Position numbers and translations under genes: made by a program. DNA of 64,000 nt from Candidatus Rokuibacteriota bacterium. Lineage in GTDB: Bacteria > Methylomirabilota > Methylomirabilia > Rokubacteriales > CSP1-6. Below, one piece after another: positions 60,002 to 64,000 of the stretch; within the stretch, counting starts at the first letter, position 1, and each line of letters starts with the position of its first letter. The notes beneath the pieces are model-generated. The model did not search any database. It had not been told where the DNA came from and was given only the letters and a program-made list of their open reading frames with translations. The DNA is taken from positions 1 to 64,000 of the forward strand of contig QHRU01000041.1 of the NCBI GenBank assembly GCA_003220225.1. The letters are read 5' to 3'.

Positions 60002-60366
60002 CACGCCATCTCCTCGAATCCGGTCTCGGCCGCCCACGCCTGGATGCCGCGACGGAACGCGAGGCCGCCCATCGGCATGATCACCGCCTCGAGGGCCTCG
60101 AGGATCTCGCGCGGCGTCGCCCCCTCCCGGAGCGCCACCCGGACGTGGGCGCGGATCTGATCGACGTCCGCGCGCAGGGCCGCCTCCACCGCGATCTGCA
60201 GCAGCTCCTTCGTCTTGCGGTCCAGCAGGCGCGGGCCGGTGTAGGTGGCCTCGATGAAGGCGGCGTACTTCTCGACCCACTCGGGGTCGGCCGCGGCCAG
60301 GATGCGGTGCATCTCCAGCTCGTACCCGCGCCGCCGGCGCACCTCGTCGGCCTCATCACGATTCAT
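60001..60366 (-). CDS. Carboxymuconolactone decarboxylase-family protein (no CxxC)
   Basis: The 121-residue product has the CMD core: YAAFIEATYTGPRLLDRKTKELLQIAVEAALRADVDQIRAHVRVALREGATPREILEALEAV and a conserved Gly-Gly near the end (MGGLAFRRG). The redox CxxC is absent. ATG 60366 (MNRDEADEVRRRRGYEL) is preferred over upstream in-frame starts because of family length. It is coupled to the SDR gene, suggesting a joint role in degrading an organic acid. Confidence 0.82.
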   Translation of the reverse strand: MNRDEADEVRRRRGYELEMHRILAAADPEWVEKYAAFIEATYTGPRLLDRKTKELLQIAVEAALRADVDQIRAHVRVALREGATPREILEALEAVIMPMGGLAFRRGIQAWAAETGFEEMA

Positions 60367-60375
60367 GAGGCGGAG

Positions 60376-60381
60376 TATACT
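60376..60381 (+). promoter_or_regulatory. -10-like box in the divergent gap
   Basis: TATACT on the plus strand lies 65 nt before the VOC gene start; a transcript from it would have a leader of about 60 nt with the CAGGAG ribosome site. The leader also contains a module-B fragment (AGCGCCACGGCGC). Confidence 0.35.
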
Positions 60382-60446
60382 GGCGCACGCGAACAGGGTG
60401 CGGCATCTCCTGACCCCCCGAAGCGCCACGGCGCAGGAGCACAACG

Positions 60447-60926
60447 ATGATTGCTGCCCGCAAGCTCGGCCACCTCGTGCTGAAGGTTCGCGACGCCCGA
60501 AAATCCAGGGATTTCTACACCCGCGCCCTCGGCCTCAAGGTCGCCCACGAGGACCTCGAGCGCGGCGCGGTCTTCCTCAGCTTCGGCGAGCAGCACCACG
60601 ACCTGGCGCTCTTCCAGCTCGCCACCGGGGAGGCGCCCGACGCCCGGCAGCCCGGTCTGCACCACTCGGCCTGGCAGCTGGGCAGCTTCGCGGAGCTGCA
60701 GGCCGCGCATCGCGAGCTGCGCGAGCTCGGCATCGCCGTGGAGTCCACCATCGAGCACAACGTGACCCGCAGCGTCTATTTCCACGACCCCGACGGCAAT
60801 CGCGTGGAGCTCTACTGCGACATGGTCGAGGACGGCTTCGACGCCATGCGCACGATGGGGCCGCGGCGGGACGAGATCGACATCGAGACGGGCCAGGTCG
60901 TGGGCCGCGGAAAGGAATACGTGTGA
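60447..60926 (+). CDS. VOC-family dioxygenase/glyoxalase-like protein
   Basis: The 159-residue protein has the extradiol dioxygenase-like fold with metal-type residues: His in LGHLVLKVRDARKSRDFYTRALGL, His in GLHHSAWQLGS, and Glu in DPDGNRVELYCDM. This 2-His-1-Glu set suggests a functional metal site, for example a ring-cleaving dioxygenase or lyase. A CAGGAG ribosome site precedes ATG 60447. It is coupled to the cupin gene (TGATG). Confidence 0.85.
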   Translation: MIAARKLGHLVLKVRDARKSRDFYTRALGLKVAHEDLERGAVFLSFGEQHHDLALFQLATGEAPDARQPGLHHSAWQLGSFAELQAAHRELRELGIAVESTIEHNVTRSVYFHDPDGNRVELYCDMVEDGFDAMRTMGPRRDEIDIETGQVVGRGKEYV

Positions 60927-61351
60927 TGAGCGAGACGAGCCAGCGCTTCAGCGTGAGCCGGGGCGAGAAGGCGGTCTACAAGACCGGGCTGCGCAGCTTC
61001 ATGGAGTATCGCGACCTCGGCATCGAGCAGGCGACGCACGGACAGTTCCGCGCCCACGTGATCCGGATCAAGAGCGGCTCGGCCGGCGCCCACGAGCTGC
61101 ACACGACCGGCCTGCACCAGCACAAGTGCGACTTCCAGATGTTCTACGTCCTCAGGGGCTGGATGAAGTTCGTCTACGAGGGCCAGGGGGAGCAGACGTT
61201 CCACGCCGGCGACTGCGTGCTGCAGCCGGCCGGCATCGTGCACAACGAGCTCGACTGCTCCGACGACGTCGAGATCCTGGAAATCTACTCGCCCGCCGTG
61301 CACCCGACGCTGGTGGTCGAGACGATGCCCGAGGCGTCCGCGGCGCGCTGA
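60926..61351 (+). CDS. Cupin-domain protein
   Basis: The 141-residue product has a single cupin barrel. Motif 1 is in AHELHTTGLHQHKCDFQMFYVLRGWMKF (several His, Glu-like position) and motif 2 in HAGDCVLQPAGIVHNELDCSDDVEILEI. The metal site is plausible (His-rich). The role is unknown; coupling to the VOC protein hints at a shared degradative step. Confidence 0.83.
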   Translation: MSETSQRFSVSRGEKAVYKTGLRSFMEYRDLGIEQATHGQFRAHVIRIKSGSAGAHELHTTGLHQHKCDFQMFYVLRGWMKFVYEGQGEQTFHAGDCVLQPAGIVHNELDCSDDVEILEIYSPAVHPTLVVETMPEASAAR

Positions 61352-61361
61352 CCCGCGCGGC

Positions 61362-62006
61362 ATGATCTCGGAGCGCGTTCGGGGCGACGGGGTGTTTCCG
61401 CCCGCCGCCTACGAGCGGGACGACGAGTCGTCGGACGAGGGGTTCTACGCGACCGCGCGCAAGGTCGTCCACATCGACGAGGGCACCATCGCCGCCCTCG
61501 GCCGGCTGTACGCGGAGGTGATACCGGCGGGCGGGCGATTGCTGGATCTGATGTCCAGCTGGCGCAGCCATCTCCCACGTGATCATGCGACGGGCGACGT
61601 CGTGGGGCTCGGCCTGAACGCCGAGGAGATGGCCGACAACCCGCAACTGGCCAAGCACGTCGTCCACGACGTGAATCGCGATCCGCGCCTGCCGTTCGCT
61701 GACGACGAGTTCGACGGCGCCATGTGCGCCGTCTCGATCCAGTACGTGATCCACCCGGTGCAGCTCTTCCAGGAGATCCGCCGCGTGCTACGGCCGGGCT
61801 CGCCCTTCGTGGTGTCCTTCTCCAACCGGTGCTTCCCCACCAAGGCGGTCGCCGTCTGGCTCGGCACGACCGACGCGCAGCACCTCACGCTCGTCCGCGC
61901 CTACTTCGAAGCCGGCGGCGGCTGGACGGACGTGCGCGACGAGGACCGGTCGCCCGGCGGCGGGGATCCGCTGTACGCGGTGTGGGCGCGCGCGGCGTCG
62001 GGTTGA
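61362..62006 (+). CDS. SAM-dependent methyltransferase-like protein
   Basis: The 214-residue protein has a class I methyltransferase arrangement: IPAGGRLLDLMSSWRSHLP (a modified motif I without the GxGxG), DVVGLGLNAEEMADNPQL, LPFADDEFDGAMCAVSIQYVIHPVQLFQEIRRVLRPG and FSNRCFPTKAV. The glycine-rich SAM loop is replaced by LMSSW, so SAM binding should be tested. It starts 10 nt after the cupin gene. Confidence 0.8.
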   Translation: MISERVRGDGVFPPAAYERDDESSDEGFYATARKVVHIDEGTIAALGRLYAEVIPAGGRLLDLMSSWRSHLPRDHATGDVVGLGLNAEEMADNPQLAKHVVHDVNRDPRLPFADDEFDGAMCAVSIQYVIHPVQLFQEIRRVLRPGSPFVVSFSNRCFPTKAVAVWLGTTDAQHLTLVRAYFEAGGGWTDVRDEDRSPGGGDPLYAVWARAASG

Positions 62007-62037
62007 GGCTCGCGGTGGGCGAAGAGCCTGTCGGAGT

Positions 62038-62158
62038 ATCGAGGGGTGCCCCGGCTTGGCCGGGGCGCCCCGAGCGTTGGAGGTCGAGGCGCGCCACGGC
62101 TTCGCCGGGGCGCGACGAGCGTTGGGGGGTTTGGGGGGCCATTTCGGGGCCCCCCATG
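62038..62158 (+). repeat. Bipartite palindromic element, copy near mlaC, with double B module
   Basis: Two B modules (62042-62075 and about 62085-62112) precede a G-rich spacer and module A (about 62131-62157), which ends about 4 nt before the MlaC stop codon. Doubling of module B also occurs in the copy inside the CoA ligase gene. Confidence 0.88.
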
Positions 62159-62161
62159 TCC

Positions 62162-62782
62162 CTAGTCGCCAGGCTTCACGCGCGCGGAAAGCTCGGCGGT
62201 CTTCGCCCGCAAGTGCGCCACGAGCGTCGCGTACGAGCCGCGCCGCATGATACGGTCGAACTGCGCGCGGTAATTGCCGACGACGCTGATTCCGTCCAGC
62301 ACGACGTCCCAGACGAGCCAGCGCGCGTCGCGGCGGACCAAGCGGACCTCGACGGGGATGTTGACGTCGCGCCGGGTGAGGATGAGCAGGCCGACGCGCG
62401 CGCGGTCGCCGTCGATCGTCTCGTCGAGATAGCGCAGGCGCAGGGTGCCGGGCTTGTTGACCTGGGTCAGATACGTGACCTCGAGCAGGTCGGCGAACAG
62501 GTCGACGAACTCGTCCCGCTCCGTCGGCGTGCGGGCCTCCCAGTGCGTGCCCAGCGCCTCGCGCGCGACCTCGGACACGCCGAACATCCGGATCGCGGTC
62601 TTGCGCAGCGCGGCTTGCAGCCGCTCGGGCGTGTCGATCTCGTGCAGCGACGTGTCGCGGAGCATCGCGAGCACTTTTTCCGTGTAGGTGTGGATCGCCT
62701 CCTTCGGTGACTGCGCGACGGCCGGCGAGGCGAGCCCGAGGAGCGCGACGAGTGCGCCCCCGGCGACGCGCGCGGCGATCAC
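62162..62782 (-). CDS. mlaC: MlaC/Ttg2D-family periplasmic phospholipid-binding protein
   Basis: The 206-residue protein has a signal peptide (about 1-23, ending SPAVAQS) and MlaC features: YTEKVLAMLRD, MFGVSEVAREALGTHWEARTPTERDEFVDLFADLLEVTYL, and the late segment WLVWDVVLDGISVVGNYRAQFDRIMRRGSYATLVAHLRAK. MlaC shuttles phospholipids between inner and outer membrane. No other mla genes are near. It overlaps the caspase gene (ATGA). Confidence 0.9.
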   Translation of the reverse strand: MIAARVAGGALVALLGLASPAVAQSPKEAIHTYTEKVLAMLRDTSLHEIDTPERLQAALRKTAIRMFGVSEVAREALGTHWEARTPTERDEFVDLFADLLEVTYLTQVNKPGTLRLRYLDETIDGDRARVGLLILTRRDVNIPVEVRLVRRDARWLVWDVVLDGISVVGNYRAQFDRIMRRGSYATLVAHLRAKTAELSARVKPGD

Positions 62783-64000
62783 CGGCGGATCTCGGTGAGA
62801 GGCAGCACGCCCTCGAGCTCGCCCTTCATCACAGGGTGCTGGTTGCCGCCCACCGCGCGCGACTTGCGGGTGACCTCTCGCGCGACGTACTCGTACAGCT
62901 CCTGCAGCGACACGATGCCGTCCCGGTTGAGGTCAGCGTCGCCGGCGAGGCCGCGCGTGAGGTAGTAGGTGAAGATGCCGTGCCCCAGCTCCGCCAGCTC
63001 CAACGACACTTCGGACGGGCGTGAGGCTGTGATGATCGCGCGGCCCTTGGCGCGGCCGAGGCGATCGAGGAAGAGTTCGTCGACGGCGCCCGCCCGGACG
63101 CCCTTGGCGGCGAACGTCCGCCCGCCGGCGGCGCCGCTGTAGCACGTGTCGAGGAACACGACGACGCGCTCGGCCTCGATGCGCTCGAAGATCGTCCGGA
63201 TCTCCTCCATCGGCAGCGCCGTCGCATAGAGATCGTCGGGGTCGGCGTCGACGGGCACCAGGTACTTCGCGAGGCCGTCGCGCTCGGCACCGCGCGGGTC
63301 GACTTCCGGCGCGCCGTGTCCGGCGAAGAAGATCACGACGGTGTCCTCTTTCTTCGGTGCGCGGGCCAGGAACGTGCCGAGGACCTGGCGCAGGTTGCGC
63401 AGCGTCGGCTTCCGCTCCGTTCGCTCGGTCATGAGGATGACGTTCTCGCGCTTGAAGCCGGCGACCTCGACGAGCGTCTTGTACATCGCCTCCGCGTCGG
63501 CGGCGGCGAAGCGCAGCGGCGGGATCGCGCGGTTGTCGTAGCGGCCGGCGCCAACGATCACCGCCCAGCGCTCTCGCGTGACCGGCGCCGGGGGCGGCGC
63601 CGGCGGCACGGCGACGGCGGCCGCAGCCCGCGCGTACGTGATCGTCGCGATCTCCTGCCGCACCCCGCCGTCGACGTCGCGTGCGGTGACGACGACCGTG
63701 TTTGCGCCCTCGCGGAGCGTGATCGGCACCGTGACCGCCGTCGAGCGCGGCGCCTCGCGGTCGGCGTGCCGATGCACTTCCTGGCCGTTCAGGCTCACGG
63801 CGACGTCGGCGATGCCGCTCGCCGCCGTCACCGCGGCCGCGACCACGGTGGCGGAATCGTCCACGCGCGACCGATCGGCCGGCGAGCGCAGCACGATCAC
63901 CGGCCCCGTCTTCTGGGGCTTCGAGCGCCGCAACTCGATGCGCCGGTCGCGGCTCTCGAACGGCAGCCGGAACTGGCCGCGCAGGCTGTCGTCGGCGTGC
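62779..64000 (-). CDS. Caspase-like (C14) peptidase with EF-hand, 5' end outside window
   Basis: The frame is open from the window edge to 62779 (at least 406 codons). After a beta-sandwich-like region (VIVLRSPADRSRVDDSATVVAAAV) and a Pro-rich linker comes the caspase p20 domain: WAVIVGAGRYDN, catalytic His in VVIFFAGHGAPEVDPRG and Cys in VVVFLDTCYSGAAGG. Near the end, DLNRDGIVSLQE is a canonical EF-hand calcium loop. This resembles bacterial orthocaspases/metacaspases, which cleave after basic residues with calcium. Coupling to mlaC is physical; the functional link is unknown. Confidence 0.88.
   Translation of the reverse strand, partial: HADDSLRGQFRLPFESRDRRIELRRSKPQKTGPVIVLRSPADRSRVDDSATVVAAAVTAASGIADVAVSLNGQEVHRHADREAPRSTAVTVPITLREGANTVVVTARDVDGGVRQEIATITYARAAAAVAVPPAPPPAPVTRERWAVIVGAGRYDNRAIPPLRFAAADAEAMYKTLVEVAGFKRENVILMTERTERKPTLRNLRQVLGTFLARAPKKEDTVVIFFAGHGAPEVDPRGAERDGLAKYLVPVDADPDDLYATALPMEEIRTIFERIEAERVVVFLDTCYSGAAGGRTFAAKGVRAGAVDELFLDRLGRAKGRAIITASRPSEVSLELAELGHGIFTYYLTRGLAGDADLNRDGIVSLQELYEYVAREVTRKSRAVGGNQHPVMKGELEGVLPLTEIRR

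Overview
This window is very GC-rich bacterial chromosome, densely packed with short operons. Neighbouring genes usually overlap by an ATGA or GTGA stop/start junction, and GTG starts are common. The gene mix (Liv-type ABC importers with CoA ligases, LLM oxidoreductases, VOC and cupin proteins, caspase-like peptidase, zinc-ribbon orphans) and the abundant GC palindromes fit a soil or subsurface lineage such as Candidatus Rokubacteria / Methylomirabilota. That placement is an inference; no rRNA gene is present.

Layout. 1-8.9 kb (minus): thioesterase end, alpha/beta hydrolase, oxoglutarate dehydrogenase E2 and E1, membrane class III cyclase, murB, protoglobin, pdxH. 8.9-16.2 kb: GNAT-like protein, cyclase-family hydrolase, molybdopterin oxidoreductase, hydrolase, ParB-like protein, zinc-less Fpg glycosylase, YbaK deacylase, double VOC protein. 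16.2-20.3 kb (plus): ketopantoate-reductase-like protein, a UGA-containing AhpD-like selenoprotein, LLM oxidoreductase, HtrA-like protease, VOC protein. 20.3-28.8 kb (minus): one operon with acyl-CoA ligase, Liv-type importer, MetE-like protein and a decayed MscS. 28.8-33.2 kb (plus): two QueG-like Fe-S proteins, two small proteins and a MetE-like/methyltransferase fusion, a set whose function I do not recognise. 33.2-43.1 kb (minus except one Uma2 gene): enoyl-CoA hydratase, dehydrogenase, DEAD-box helicase, tatC, thiD, rsmI, clpX, clpP, tig, tRNA-Leu. 43.3-50.9 kb: class A PBP, RlpA, a kinase stub, a second selenoprotein (peroxiredoxin), two receiver-only regulators, dehydrogenase, Ada. 51-53.7 kb: scar-like region with an orphan permease and a truncated binding protein, then a TauD dioxygenase and a zinc-ribbon protein. 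53.8-59.1 kb (plus): Pot-type importer, ureidoglycolate lyase and PuuE-type allantoinase, probably ureide uptake and breakdown. 59.2-64 kb: SDR, CMD protein, VOC, cupin, methyltransferase, MlaC, and a caspase-like peptidase that runs off the edge.

Main discoveries. (1) Two genes carry an in-frame UGA exactly at a redox-active cysteine position, each followed by a well-placed hairpin with GUC in the loop, so both look like true selenoproteins. (2) A two-part palindromic element sits directly after stop codons in a fixed orientation in at least six places, and has also entered reading frames. It splits the acyl-CoA ligase in frame with a 60-bp tandem duplication and supplies the tail of the allantoinase. 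(3) Many start codons lie 5-10 nt after a -10-like hexamer, suggesting frequent leaderless transcription.
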